Shown here in pieces: positions 37,413-49,600 of a DNA stretch of 64,000 nt; position 1 is the first letter of the stretch, and every line of letters starts with the position of its first letter. The stretch spans positions 149,159,241 through 149,223,240 of the forward strand of contig CM043945.1 of NCBI GenBank assembly GCA_014529385.2, given 5' to 3'. Both the position numbers and the translations under genes were made by a program. The notes beneath the pieces are model-generated. The model was not told the origin of the DNA. It saw nothing but the letters and a program-made list of their open reading frames with translations, and ran no database searches. This stretch comes from Adiantum capillus-veneris (taxonomy: Eukaryota; Streptophyta; Polypodiopsida; Polypodiales; Pteridaceae).

Positions 37413-38048
37413 GATACCTCACAACCAGAAGGGGTCAGGCTCATTGTTGATTCTCAGGCAAAGTGGAGGAAGGCCTGGCTTACAAAATACCCACAATACC
37501 TAATCCACTTGGTAGAGGCACCAAAAAATATCAGAGACAACCTTAGCTTTTGTCCTCTACCAAGGATCAGGACGTGGAAAGCGCAGGAAATATTACAAAG
37601 GATCCAACCCACTTGGCTGAACTACCCTAAGCTGCAGGGCTTGAAGGCAGGTGAGAGAATAAGTGTCCAATACATGGTGAAAACCCTAACGGGCGCCATC
37701 AAGTTGTTCACTGGCTCACCTGACCTTACATGCATTATGATGAGGAAAATCTGCAGAACCCTCTTAGCAGTGTTCGAGACTTTCAAGCCAGGCTAGGTGA
37801 CCGACAACATCTTTTTCTTCCAGGATACTTACAAATGCGCTTATGATCTGTCTGGTCAGCCTTCCAAGGAGGTGATACATGCGTTGTATCAAAGGATAAT
37901 GTTTCTACCATCCTATCACCTCCAGGCTTTTGAAGAAGCATTCTACATAGGCTTCTTCACAATAAACACTGACATTTTTGGCCCGACAATGATGAACCTG
38001 CATGCAAGATATGAATCTCTGCTAAGGATGCGAGAAACGATACGATGA
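37413..38048 (+). pseudogene. Extra 3' gene of the giant gypsy element, 3' part
   Basis: This is the continuation of the coiled-coil gene after the GATAC duplication. It reads in the same frame from SQPEGVRLIVDSQAKWRKAWL to a stop at 38046. It contains one TAG at 37794, where the surrounding sequence remains coding-like. The segment is globular in composition (many W, Y, F and L) with no recognised domain. It ends ~40 bases before the terminal polypurine tract, so this gene occupies the env-like position of the element. Confidence 0.72.
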
Positions 38049-38087
38049 AGAAGCAGATCAGCGGTCATGTCGGGGACGACATGAGCA

Positions 38088-38100
38088 AGGAGGGGGGGAG
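38088..38100 (+). promoter_or_regulatory. Terminal polypurine tract of the giant gypsy element
   Basis: AGGAGGGGGGGAG lies directly against the TG of the 3' LTR, the normal plus-strand primer position. Confidence 0.92.
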
Positions 38101-39032
38101 TGTTAGAAGCTGGACACACCCCACGCCAACTAACTACTCGGCGGATTATTATTTTTGTAATTATTCATTCCATTGAGGAAAACCTGATTTTTTACCTTGT
38201 AAATATTGGGACTTACAGAAGTTTCCAGATTGTATCCCAGTTTTGATAGTTAGATTGAGTAGATGGTTGATTTTGGAACTTTAGGGTTTGAGAATTGTAA
38301 GGTATATATACCACTTTTTGACCTTAATGAAAAAACCCTTTGTCATTTTTAAAACAAGTTTTGAAGTGTGTGAGTGAGCGTACTGTGTACGAGAGAGAGT
38401 GTGAGCTTCATCCTGACGCTACGTGTGCTCCAGTGGTCGGAATCGAGTGCGGAGAAGTGCAGCGTGTTGCCCCCAACGAGAGCTACGTGCCGATACCTAC
38501 ATTGCGCGCGTACGATCCGATTTTGCGAGCTCCTTCTACGAGCTTCATCTGGTGTTGGGTGAGCATACGTTGTCCAATTTTGCATTGCAGCATATCCACG
38601 CGTTCACATTGAGTAGAACCACACATTAGGCACTTTAGATTTCGAAAACGAAGACCTGTAGATTTCGGCCAGACATCCTACGTGATTTTGCACCGGGTGT
38701 TTTGGTTGGGATTTTGGTTCATAGACCTTAGGGAGAGCGACCTATTGGTATTAGTAGGGTCTCCTTCAAGTTCTATGGTGTTTCGAGATTGTTTGATGGG
38801 TGTTCGGCTCTAGGAAGCGTTGTAGGAAGTTTCCTCTTATGCACTCTTGAAGGCTGTGACTTAGACAATTGGTGGAGACCTCTATAGGAATTAGTTAGGA
38901 GTCGGTCGAGTGTAGGTTGACACCTTATGCTTGCTTCCACGCGCCTGCGGGTCGCACTTCGTCCTTAGCTGGCATTATATGTTAGGTGAGTTCTCGCTGT
39001 GCTGACGTCCGTCGCGGCGTACCCGTCCAACA
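38101..39032 (+). repeat. 3' LTR of the giant gypsy element
   Basis: 932 bp, TGTTAGAAGC to CCAACA, uninterrupted, and followed by the CTCAT duplication at 39033-39037. It carries a palindrome half-site AGACATCCTACGTG at 38671. It provides the empty-site reference that reveals the solo LTR in the 5' copy. Confidence 0.96.
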
Positions 39033-39037
39033 CTCAT
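39033..39037. repeat. Right target-site duplication (CTCAT)
   Basis: Identical to 6000-6004, directly after the 3' LTR. Confidence 0.95.
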
Positions 39038-41927
39038 TCTCACTATGACGTACAAAAATAAATCAAAGATTGAGTTTTTTTTGTGTTAATCCTTGCCCTT
39101 TGTCTAAAGCTAGCTGTCTTTTGAAGTGTTACGTTCTTTTGCGTATATGGATTAGTTTAAAAACAACAACACATACAAAAACACACACACACACACACAC
39201 ATACACAAGTTTGGATGTGAATTTTTTTTCCTATTTCATAGGATTGCTTCATAGGATTGCTTAGCTCACATCTTACGTAGCTTGTAATTACATGGTATAA
39301 TCTTTTATTTTTTTATTTTTTGGCCGGCCATGGTCCTTTTTTCATGACCACATATGCATGTCCTTTTTTGGTTTTACATTATGTTGGCCTCACTATTAGT
39401 AGCATTATCTTATGGCTCTGTGTAGAAGTAGAGTTAAGGTCAAAACAGGGAATTTCACTTGCCTGCACATGTATGCGCGATGAGATGGATCTGCAAGTTG
39501 TGGATTCCGCCCTATTCTGGAGGTCGTATGCTCGCATTACACATGGCCCCATTTATGGCAATATGCCTTTCGACTAATGATTGGCCCAGGATGAGCGGCG
39601 GAGTTGCATTCGGTTGTAACGAGCAGTGGTTTACTCTCAGCCTGATCCGTCAATCTTATATAAAGGTGAGGGTTTCCCTCACTTAGCAGGTTAAAGGGAA
39701 AGAAAAGCAACAAGCTTTGGAAGTTCATTCTTTGGGCTTCTTCTTCTTAGGTGGAGTTCTTTGGCTTGATGGACTAAGTTTTGAAAGTAATACCTCTTTG
39801 CTTGGTAATTGAGAACTTATGCACATTTCTAAATGTGTTGTGATGTGCTTATGGCATGGTTTGCTTGCGGTTTGGATGGGCGACTCTAGTCTTGATAGGT
39901 TTTGTTATGATTAATGAATATGGTGCGGATAACCACATTAAGGGGCTGGAAATTATATCTGTTTGGAATGGTTATTTGAGAATTGGATTGGAGATGGCTT
40001 GGTATGTAAAACATCTCAAAGGCTATTTGATAAACATGCATGAATGAATATTTTTTGGTAAAAATCTGATACTTGTGCTGGCTGTATCAGTTTAGGACTA
40101 AATTGTTTTTCAGATGAATACATTGGGAAGGTATGCTAAGCAGACTCGGTTTGGATGAGTACCTTTGTTGCTATGCAAATGTGATCACTCTTTTGGCTTC
40201 CTCCTAGGATGGCATGGTTATACTGTAAATTTCTTAGCACCTTTTTGGGTTTTGACCCGAGGCAAAATTGGATTTCGACCTAAGATGGTTATTGTGAATT
40301 AGATCGGTGGGTTGCTTGGTATTTCTCAGTGGTCTGTTTGATAACAAGCATGAAAGAGTTAGTCGAGAAAACCTACCTTCATGTATAAAGTGATGATCTG
40401 TTCTGTTTGGGCTAAGTCGTTTTTCCGAGGGATGCCTTGGGTTGATAGGCTGAGTAGATTCCTTTCGGGTGAGTACCTTTTGCTGGTATGCTAATGAAAC
40501 CACTCTTTTTGCTTCCTACTAGACAGGCATGGGTTTACACTAAACTCCTTAGCTACAACAAGTCTCGACCTAATGCTAACTTCACCTGGTATAAAGCACC
40601 ACAACCATTTATGCTGCTGATATGGGGCCGCTTTTGGTTTGTATTGATAACCAGGTAATTATCCTTCTTGTTTAGCAGATATCGCTCAACATAGGGCTTT
40701 CTTGGCTGAGCAAAAATAGTTGTTATTTACGGTTGTCTAATGGAGTTTTGCTAGCTTATGACTCCTCCAAACAGTGGATGACATGGCTGTATGGATATGG
40801 TTATTGGCTCTTAGCAGGACTCTAATAAAATTACCGATTTCCTATTTCCGAGTATAAAACTCTTGTTTTTTACATTTTTTTGGTTGTTTCCGACATGGAC
40901 AATATGTCTGGAAACATAAACATGACCTGTTGTTTGTAGGTGTACTTTATCCCCTAGTTTCTTTTGCTATAAGGAGTAGGAGGGAATAACTTGGTAGGAA
41001 CAGACTAAGGGTATATTTTTATTTAATAAACTAGTTTAGTGATTCCTTACTATCTCGGCATGTTACTGTAGCATGTTTTGATTACTTCATATAGCGTCTG
41101 AGTCGTGAGACTCTCGGGTTCCTTGAAATTTTGTTGGAATCCAGCCATTTATTTGCTAGTGTTGCTCACGATTATGGAAGAACCTGTCAGGGTTTTCTTG
41201 TTTACAAGAGTGTGTATATGACGGTTTCATTGCTACTAAAGCCATAAATGATTTTTTTATTGCTATCAGGTTATACAAGGTATAAGCTGACTGCTTGGAT
41301 GAGAACTATAGTCGATCCTATCAAGAGGACACATATCTCGAAAAAGCTTAAAGCATCTAAGGTAGAATATGTGGCCTAAGAACATGGCGTGTTCGAGGAA
41401 GAGAGCCTACTTAATAGAACTTGCAAGAATAAGGAGATAAACTATAAAGACCCTTAACATAAATTCCGTCTAATGACAATCATTGGTAGTTTGTAGGCTG
41501 TTGAAGTTTTTATGATGTTGTAACTGGCTACCAAAGTCTCTTAAAGTTTCTCTTTTAATGATAAGTTCACTTGCACAAAAAAAATTGTACCTTTGTGACA
41601 TGGATAACAACTAGGATGCCCGTGCATCACCTGCATACAGAGCCAATGCTAACATAATGTTATGTTGTTTCTATGGGTGCACGTGAGGGCTACTCTCTTT
41701 GGTTCAGCTTTTTGGTTGCTTTACTGTTTGGAAGATTGGCTGCCGGTTTGAAGCTTGTGAAGGAGTTTCTACCTTTTGGGATGGTGACTTGTACCAACCT
41801 GATGTTATTCATTTGTACAAAATCATGCTATCTAAGTTTGTTTTGTACAATAAACCTTGTATTTATTTGGGTACCTTGGTCTTTGAACATGTATATGTTC
41901 GTTTGTGGGTAATATAAGTAAATAACT

Positions 41928-41964
<37 letters not shown>

Positions 41965-42218
41965 GATTCATGGCCTTTTTGTCCCCCAAATTGTGCACAT
42001 AAACCCCCAAATTTTACATGACAAGCTCCTCACTCCACTTTTTGCATCACATGTGGACATGAGAATATAGCTTGAGCTTCTCAAGTAGAGCCCTCCTTTA
42101 GCGCAATCTAGCCCTCTAGGATATGCTGGCCTTGGTCAAAGGGAAGTGCAAGGTGTGGATCCATGGTGGTCATCTACAAGTTAATATAACCATCAGCTCC
42201 ATCGTGCACAATATTGAC
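39038..42218. other. Intergenic, no gene; AC repeats and a weak tandem repeat
   Basis: AC microsatellites lie at about 39179-39200 and 41930-41962. Segments near 40040-40250 and 40345-40560 are a degenerate tandem pair with ~311-bp offset. They share GAGTACCTTT, TATGC, CACTCTTTT and GCTTCCT in order. The rest shows no coding sequence or element termini that I can support. Confidence 0.55.
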
Positions 42219-43033
42219 TAAACAACAAGACATCCCCACTAACGTCGTCTTGGACCAATAGGAAAGCATATTGCTCCCCTCATGCATTTGGCACACACAC
42301 AAAAAGAAATAGCAAATAGAGGTTACACCTTCATGCCCATTGCTTGGTAAGCCTCAAAGCATTCCTTTAGCCTTGCACACTTATTCCATGGACATCCTAT
42401 GCTGCCTCAGGTTCCCCAACATCCCGACTTGCTCGCCCTCCCTCCTGATTCACCTAGGCCTACCCCCTTTTCATTACCCTGCCAATTCAAATTTCGTTTT
42501 AGGCCAATTCAAAATTCTGACCCACTCAGGCTCTGCCTCAACCCATTTTTTGCCAGCGTGGCCCCCTTTGCTTGCCCGAGAGCTCCACATAAGCGCCCAG
42601 TCCATGTCTACTTTTTAAATCCTTGTTAAACAACAAGACATCCCCACTAACGTCGTCTTGGACCAATAGGAAAGCATATTGCTCCCCTCATGCATTTGGC
42701 ACACACACAAAAAGAAATAGCAAATAGAGGTTACACCTTCATGCCCATTGCTTGGTAAGCCTCAAAGCATTCCTTTAGCCTTGCACACTTATTCCATGGA
42801 CATCCTATGCTGCCTCAGGTTCCCCAACATCCCGACTTGCTCGCCCTCCCTCCTGATTCACCTAGGCCTACCCCCTTTTCATTACCCTGCCAATTCAAAT
42901 TTCGTTGTAGGCCAATTCAAAATTCTGACCCACTCAGGCTCCGCCTCAACCCATTTTTTGCTAGCGTGGCCCCCTTTGCTTGCCCGAGAGCTCCATAAGC
43001 GCCCAGTCCATGTCTACTTTTTAAATCCTTGTT
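42219..43033. repeat. Recent 408-bp tandem duplication
   Basis: The block beginning TAAACAACAAGACATCCCC at 42219 recurs at 42627 with only a few differences (for example CGTTTTAGG versus CGTTGTAGG, CTCTGCC versus CTCCGCC, and a 2-bp indel). High identity over the whole unit means a recent duplication or a collapsed/expanded assembly. Short Pro-rich frames appear in both copies but show no known domain. Confidence 0.93.
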
Positions 43034-43176
43034 TACTTTTTTTTTTCTAGTGTGGACAACACAAATCGGCTCGGATAACATGTGTGACTTCCCCTCCCTT
43101 GATCCCTTTGGTGGAGTTTCCTTTCATACCCCGCGGTATATAGTGCTAAGCAGCCCCCCGCCCCCCTCGTCACTAA

Positions 43177-43582
43177 TTGACACCCTCATTTTTTTAGAGG
43201 GGATCTACGACTGAAAATCGGCGCCACTTTTCGACAAAGATCACAGCCATTCATCTCGAATGTGAACTTGATGTAGACTACATGTAAACTTGAACAAATG
43301 TGAACTCTTTGTGAACTTGCATGTAAACTCGAAGTAAACTTAGTGTGAACTAAGATCGTGACGGGCAGTTAGGACTGACTACACAATGTAATGCCATCAT
43401 TCTCCATGCCTTTCAAAACGCGCGCAATAGTGTAGCGGTAAAGCAGTGGCATTGGGAGGGGGAGGTTCCGAGGTTGAATCCCATCACCACACACCCTTCT
43501 TTTTTCCTCCATATGAATCGAACGGCCCACAATGAACAATCATCTGGGACCGTAGATCCCCTCTTAAAAATGAGGGTGTCAA
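43177..43582. mobile_element. 406-bp inverted-repeat (MITE-like) element with a tRNA-like core
   Basis: The left end 43177-43209 (TTGACACCCTCATT ... GGGGATCTACG) is the inverse of the right end 43551-43582, with two or so differences over ~32 bp and weaker inverted similarity further in. There is no coding capacity. Target duplications are not clear. C-rich runs flank both sides (CCCCCCGCCCCCC and CCCCGCCCCCCC in inverse arrangement), so the true ends may lie slightly outside. Confidence 0.6.
43428..43500 (+). ncRNA. tRNA-like (SINE-type) segment with A and B boxes
   Basis: TAGTGTAGCGG fits the polymerase III A-box consensus and, ~40 bases on, GAGGTTGAATCCC resembles the B-box GGTTCGAATCC with one base missing. 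Spacing is tRNA-like, but the anticodon arm is not canonical, so it is a tRNA-derived relic, not a working tRNA gene. It lies inside the inverted-repeat element. Confidence 0.4.
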
Positions 43583-43655
43583 ATAGAGACGTGGCCCCGC
43601 CCCCCCTTCGCCCCCCGCCCGCCTGTTCTTCCCCCTTTACGATAAAATAATTGAA

Positions 43656-43693
<38 letters not shown>

Positions 43694-46462
43694 ACACACG
43701 CACTCTTTGAGTTCAAAACTCCACACTATTCTTCTTCGTCTTATCACTTTTTGAGACAAGCTCTGCAAATTTGAAAGAGCGGGAAAGCAAATCATGAGAG
43801 AGAGAGAAGGGGCGGGGGGGAAGGGTACCGAGGGAGGGATGGAGAGATGCTACGGCACGCTGCCAGCGTTGTATAGAGACAGCCCTTTCCTCTCAATCCA
43901 CTGCTTTTCTTCGTGGCTCTATGTGCTTTCATTCAGATACGGCCAACTTTCCCGCTCGTTTTCAACCCGTTCTTATCTAGCCCGCAAGTCGTCGAGCTCT
44001 AAGTTTTTGTGAGAAGCACAGGAAGCTCATTCTGGTGGGGCGCCTCATCAAATGCAGCCTTCTGGAGGCCTCTTGTCTCGATTTTCTGGTTAGGGTTTGA
44101 GCCCGTGCATGCATTTTTATCGGCGGTTGCAGTGAATGACGGGAAAAGGGCAGACAAGCGCTCTGCAAAACCAGGTCAGAATCAATTACTATCGCCGTGC
44201 TAGTTTGAGCCCCTATTTATGGCCAATTATTGTTTCCTATCGCATGCCCTTCTTTACTTGCAATCATGAAGTGCCCATGTGGAGCAGGGTTTTTGTATGT
44301 ATGTTTCCACCATGATTTCGGTGTCCAAAGAAATGTTTACACAGTTTTTGTCCCGATGTTGGTTTCGAAAGGAATGTTATGGGTAAACTTTTGTTCGCAG
44401 AAACGTCACGGCGGAACTTTTTTGCTAAGTTAATGCAGCACAAACTTTGATTGAATGCTGAATTTTCTCCTAATGCTCAGTTTCAGGCTCTCAGATGTAG
44501 CATTCACTACGGTCCCCTATATTCTGAGAATATGCTTCACTATGTACACAGTTTGAAACCAGGGTTTTGTGATGAGAATGTCATAGCTAGAAAAAGTTGA
44601 CCACTGAGCTGGCTAAAGAATCATTTATACTTTTCATTTGCAAAATGTGGTAAATAGCCGTAGCCATGTTGGCATATCCAACTTTGGAAGATCTTCAAAC
44701 AGTGTTCCAAGAATATGCGAAGAGTTTACTTGAGTCTTTGGGGGGGGGGGGGGGGGGACCTTTGTTGAAACCGTCTCTTTCAAGCAGGCACATGCGGATT
44801 TGCAGAGCAGTATAATTGATCATTTTCATGCAATCATATGTTAAGGGCATACTTTTAATTCTGATGAATGAAAGAGGGAGTTTTCTTCAGAAATTCGAAG
44901 CCAGGAGAGTTGAAATGCATGCTTTGCTATGGCCCTCAATGTAGAGCCATTTGAGACCTTTTGCATTCAGATTTTGTAGCCATGGGTGTCACAAAGAGCC
45001 TTTTTTTCCATACAATGAAGCAAAAAGGGAACTTGGAAGAGAGAGGCTTCCTCTTTTCTCTTTTCCTGTGGTGGAGCCTCTATGATATGGTGGTGCATTT
45101 CCCATTCAAAGTGGAGCCTCTTGATGGTGAAGCATAATCATTTCTCAGCTAACAAAAAGCTTTAAGACATAGAAAGCCTTCGCTTGTTTAACAGGGTCAA
45201 ATCCAGCAGAGACGTCACAACAAAAGCAAGCAGAAATACTGCCTACATACCATAGTTAGCGAACATCTATCAAATTTGTCCTTGGCACAGGCAAATCGGC
45301 ACAACGGCTCTACTTTTGAAACTTTGCAGTATGACAACATCTTTTGCTGCGATTTGGGGGTGGGGAGGCTTCTCCCTCTCGGTCAATACACCAGAAAAGC
45401 TTCTGGCTCAAGAACTGTGTTGCAGCCACATGAGTATAGAGTGTGGATTCTTAAGGGTTGTTTCTTTTTGGTTTTCTCCATAACTGAAATCAAGAGGAGG
45501 CCATGCTGCCTATCATATGAGATGCCCGAAAAACGTGTCGTTTCAAACTTTGGAGAGTTCTCAAAGAATTTTGTAGCTACATTCACATCCCCAGCATGAT
45601 CACCTGCGGATCTCCTTCTGGTGGAGCCTCTCTTATGGAATTTGCATCTTCTGGCCCAACAATTTTAGCAGTACACTAAAGCTCACACGTACTTCCTTCA
45701 CCAACACCATATTGGGGAATAAGCTTTCTGGCTCCTTACTACTGTAGCCAAATCAGTGAAGATAAGAAGCAAGCCTCTTTGATGCATTTGGATCATAAGC
45801 AAGGGTTAATCAAGAAAAGTTATGCTGCCCCACCAGCACCAAGGCACCAGTAGGTTCTTAACAGGAAGAGTTATAAGTATCCAATTCCTTAGCACTGTGG
45901 AAACTCACATTACACGTTCAAACTTTCACGTCGTTCTCTATTCAGCTCACTTTCTTTCTGTAACATCGCTCTTTCCAACCCCGTCTTCCACCTGCTTTTG
46001 TGTATATAATCGCAGGCCATGTTATGTTGCCATGCAAAGCTTATGGCTAAGGTTTCTCTGTAAGCAAAGAGCGAGCTCTCTACATCTGTTGCACCTGCAG
46101 TAATAAACCATTATGTTGACTCTCCTTCTGTGTTGTCTTTGATGGTCTCTATCCTATCATGCATTTTTTCTTAAGTTGTTTCACGTTTGTGATTGCAGCT
46201 GGTGGAAGTTAATTTTATCCATGCATCAACCTCTGCATGCTACAGTAAATCTTTGTTTAGTATATAGAGATGATGTTATCAGTAGTTTTGGAACACGCCA
46301 TTTTCTGTCTTTAGTGTCAAGTTGGTCACCTTGTGTTGTGTAGCTTAAGTCTGCTTACTAAATAATTGCCTCCATAACGCAAGCATTACCAGTCTTAGTA
46401 TAATGTAAGCCAGTCTCCTTCGTACACACTTAGCCATACTCTCTTTCTCTCTGTTGCCCCCC

Positions 46463-46508
<46 letters not shown>

Positions 46509-46621
46509 CACACACACACACACACGTGCCCCCTCTCACACACAGATAGTTCGTGAAGTTGTGGACTTTACCATCCTGAAGTTTGACCTTCCCGTCATTT
46601 AAAGCAAGTTTTATCCTCAGT
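43583..46621. other. Upstream region of the potassium-channel gene; possible 5' UTR exon
   Basis: A CT/AC tract (43656-43693) and GA-rich sequence near 43794 precede a GC-richer stretch (43800-44173) containing GGTTAGGGTTTGAGCC. It ends at AAAACCAG|GTCAGA, a good splice donor. This could be a non-coding first exon of the channel gene, but the link is inference. An 18-base G run lies at 44740-44757. The phrase GTGGAGCCTCT recurs three times between 45072 and 45635. The small frame at 45276-45599 has no recognisable motif. Confidence 0.35.
46464..46506. repeat. Poly(C) tract of 43 bases, then (AC)n, just upstream of the AKT start
   Basis: 43 uninterrupted C residues followed by AC repeats end about 100 bases before the start codon. 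On the opposite strand this is poly(G) with G-quadruplex potential. Length in the assembly is likely unreliable. Confidence 0.9.
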
Positions 46622-49600
46622 ATGGAAGCTCTCCAGGACTGGTCTAGGAGCTGCAGACTCTGCAGTAGCTGGCCAAGCAGTGATAAGCTGAACGATCCAG
46701 AGGTGGTGTGTCGCGACAGCTTTGATAGTGATCTGTTGCCAGCTCTTGGAGCCAGAAGTCACAGTTTCTTGTCCATGAGAAAAAATCTGATCCTCCCCTA
46801 TGACCCACGCTACAGGTCTGTACTTCTGGTCTCATGAATTTACTAATGAAGCTGTTAACACATCCAAATGTTTGTGACATTGAGGCTAGCTCAGAATGAC
46901 GAATTGTGAACTAGCCTTTTGAGGCTTGAGTGTGTGAATGATGAACACACGCTAGTTTTCTGTTCTTCTTTTTGCTTGCACATATCATGAAGTATTCTCT
47001 CTTTGTCTGGAAAGGCGTTTCATATTTTGAGAAGTTGCAGTGAAACTTTTTGGTACATTGACTAATATTTTTTATGCTCAGTGAAAGTGAACTAGACAAG
47101 CATACACATTTTGAAGCTTTCTTGAGCTTGGAGATATGTCTGTATGAATGCATGCTATGCTTCAGATATTCAGAGTGTAGTATGTACACTTATGTCCTCC
47201 TGTTTATTCCTTTTAGAGTTACTGAGAGGGTCTTCAAGAGCAATTAGTCCATCAGAAGGCTATCGAATATGGATTTGAAAAGTTTAGCTAATCAACTAGC
47301 GGACATAGTTGACCATAAATATCCTTGTGTATTTGTTTTTTCCAAAATGTTTGTGATGAAGGTTTCCTCCATATTCACCTTGAAGGCTAGTCCTAAGAGA
47401 ATCCTGGTTCTTATAGAAATCAGCTCTTGAAAATAAGAGAACTGCCGAAACACAATTTTCCTTTTGTGGAGGGGTGTTTTCTCCTCCTCCTTTGAGGTTC
47501 TTGGTCTTTAGTACCTTTAAATATGTTCCTGGGAATAGGCATGAATTGTATTGTCAATGGAGGTTATTTTGATTCTTGTCAATTTTCACATTGGTTGAGA
47601 TAACCATTTATTGTGCAGGTGTTGGGAGACTTTCTTGATTCTTTTGGTCATTTACACAGCTTGGATGTCACCTTTTGAATTGGGGTTCATAAGGCAAAGC
47701 CTCTTGCCCTATATTGCAGCAGACTTTGTTGTTGACTGCTTCTTCACTGTGGACATCTTTCTTACATTCTTTGTGGCCTATGTGGATACAAAGACGTGCC
47801 TCCTTGTGAACCGGCGATCTCAAATTGCTACGAGGTGCAAGCATCTGGATTTCTTACTTTACCATGTGGCATTTGTGATTGATTTAACTTTATCTGGGTC
47901 TCTACGACATAATGATTTTGTTTCAATGTTTGAGGGTCAAATCTACTATTTTAAAAAGCATATCATGGGAATAAATAGCTTCAACATAAACTTGGAACTT
48001 ATCCTTGAGAGGCTGTTAGCCTTTAAGTTGACATTTCAGTTGAGGTTACTTTATGGTGTATAGTGCTATGTTCAATTTATGGGCTTTTCTGAGTTGTAAA
48101 AAGAGTAAGTCTTGGGAACATTGATGAAAAGTAAAATTCCGAAGATCTATGTTTGCTATTGTCATATGTTTTCAATGTTCATACAGAGTGAAATTGTTCT
48201 CAAAGCGGACTTACAGGGACAAAAGTCTGCTTGCTTTTATGTCTAGATATCATGATTTGTCCAACAAAGATGTTAAGAAATGTGCTCATATAGCTGCAAT
48301 CAAGAACTTACTAACTGTTTATTGGCACCCATGGGCCATTGCTCTCATTCATTGATCATATGTTGTTCTCTTTGGTGTTGTTTCTCTATATGCTCCTAAG
48401 TCCATTCTGTTTATGTTGCAGATATCTTAAGTCAGGCTTTGCCTTAGATGTTGCCTCAACTTTTCCCATACAGGCGCTTGCATTTTTGCAGCCATACAGG
48501 CAAGGCAGAACTTACAGTGCTTTGAACATGCTTCGCCTATGGAGGCTTAAGAGAGTTAGTAGATTTTTCACGAGGTATGGTTTGATTGGAGCTTTGGTTG
48601 GCCTTCTGAAATCTACTTTTACCAAGCACTTCTTCTGTTGCAGGCTAGAAAGAGACATACGCTTCACTTATTTTTGGATAAGATGCCTAAAGCTGCTTTG
48701 TGTAAGTCTACTGCCCCTGTGTTAAGACTATGTGTTGTAAATTTTTGTGTATTTCGATTGTCCCTCATACTGCATGAGCTTGGATTTTCAATTTTTGTGT
48801 AAGCCTTTGATGCACTTTAATGACTAGTTCTATCCCCTGCTGGCATAATATTGGCAAATGAATACAAACTGAACAAAATTTAGCATTTTATTCTCTGCAA
48901 TGGTGATCTTGGGAATGGCATTCCCAAGTTAAAGGACATGATAATGAGCATAGAGAGCTGCTTCCTATGTAGGTGACACTGGTAGAGCACGTTTGAGAAG
49001 CCCTAAAGCTGAAGTTTAATTCCTATGAAGCTCAAATTGCCTGATGTTCTCTCTAACCCTTCACATAGCTTCTTGCTCTCTGTTACACATGCACTTAAAT
49101 TCAATTAATCCAAAATGTCAAGTCATGAGTATTGGCTTTTCAACCGCACAATGCCTCTTCTAGCCTCTTTGCCTGAGACGATGCGATTTAGAACACATAC
49201 CTTAAGGGATTTTCTGTTAGAATAGTTTCTGAAGAATTTTTGACACTGTAGAATCACCACTTCACCTGGGAACTCCTAGAAGTACTGCTTCTTGTATCAT
49301 ATCCCTGCCATGGGGAGCCTCTTCTAGGTTTCTCACCCAGGTGCCACATGATGTATGTGGACAACGCACAATTTGTGGCATATACCTTCATGGCTGCCCA
49401 CACAATGGTCTTGTTTGTATCTAGTTGCGCCATGCATGGGAAGTTATCCCAATTTTCCATTCTCGATAAGTTCCATAGTGGTCTCGTACGGTCCAGTACG
49501 CACGCAACGCATGGGGCGGGACGGAACTGGCAGTACGGAACGAGACGTTCCGTACGTCGTACGAGAACTACCCTGTCGATAACACCTCTAGTAAGTCTAC

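Larger units (their letters stand above)
6005..39032 (+). mobile_element. Giant Tat-like Ty3/gypsy retrotransposon, complete but disrupted by three nested insertions
   Basis: Both ends are defined by LTRs beginning TGTTAG and ending CCAACA, flanked by identical CTCAT duplications. In order it contains a 5' LTR, a tRNA-Asp-type primer-binding site, a 1.8 kb leader with palindromes, gag, a reverse transcriptase/RNase H/integrase region, a retropepsin-like domain after integrase, a 2.5 kb non-coding region with four more palindromes, a long extra gene, a polypurine tract and a 3' LTR. Removing the solo LTR, the copia element and the minus-strand gypsy element leaves about 17.4 kb, the Ogre/Tat size class. 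By eye the LTRs differ at roughly 30 positions over ~930 bp, and the coding regions carry many stops and frameshifts, so the copy is old and inactive. Confidence 0.93.

Noticed and set aside
25744-38048. The 3' gene as a viral-type envelope gene
   Set aside because: No signal peptide or hydrophobic membrane span is visible. Composition is charged and coiled-coil.
6005-39032. Integrated DNA virus or pararetrovirus
   Set aside because: Paired LTRs, primer-binding site, polypurine tract, D,D,E integrase and 5-bp target duplications identify an LTR retrotransposon.
43428-43500. Functional tRNA gene
   Set aside because: A/B boxes are present, but the anticodon and acceptor arms do not form a convincing cloverleaf.
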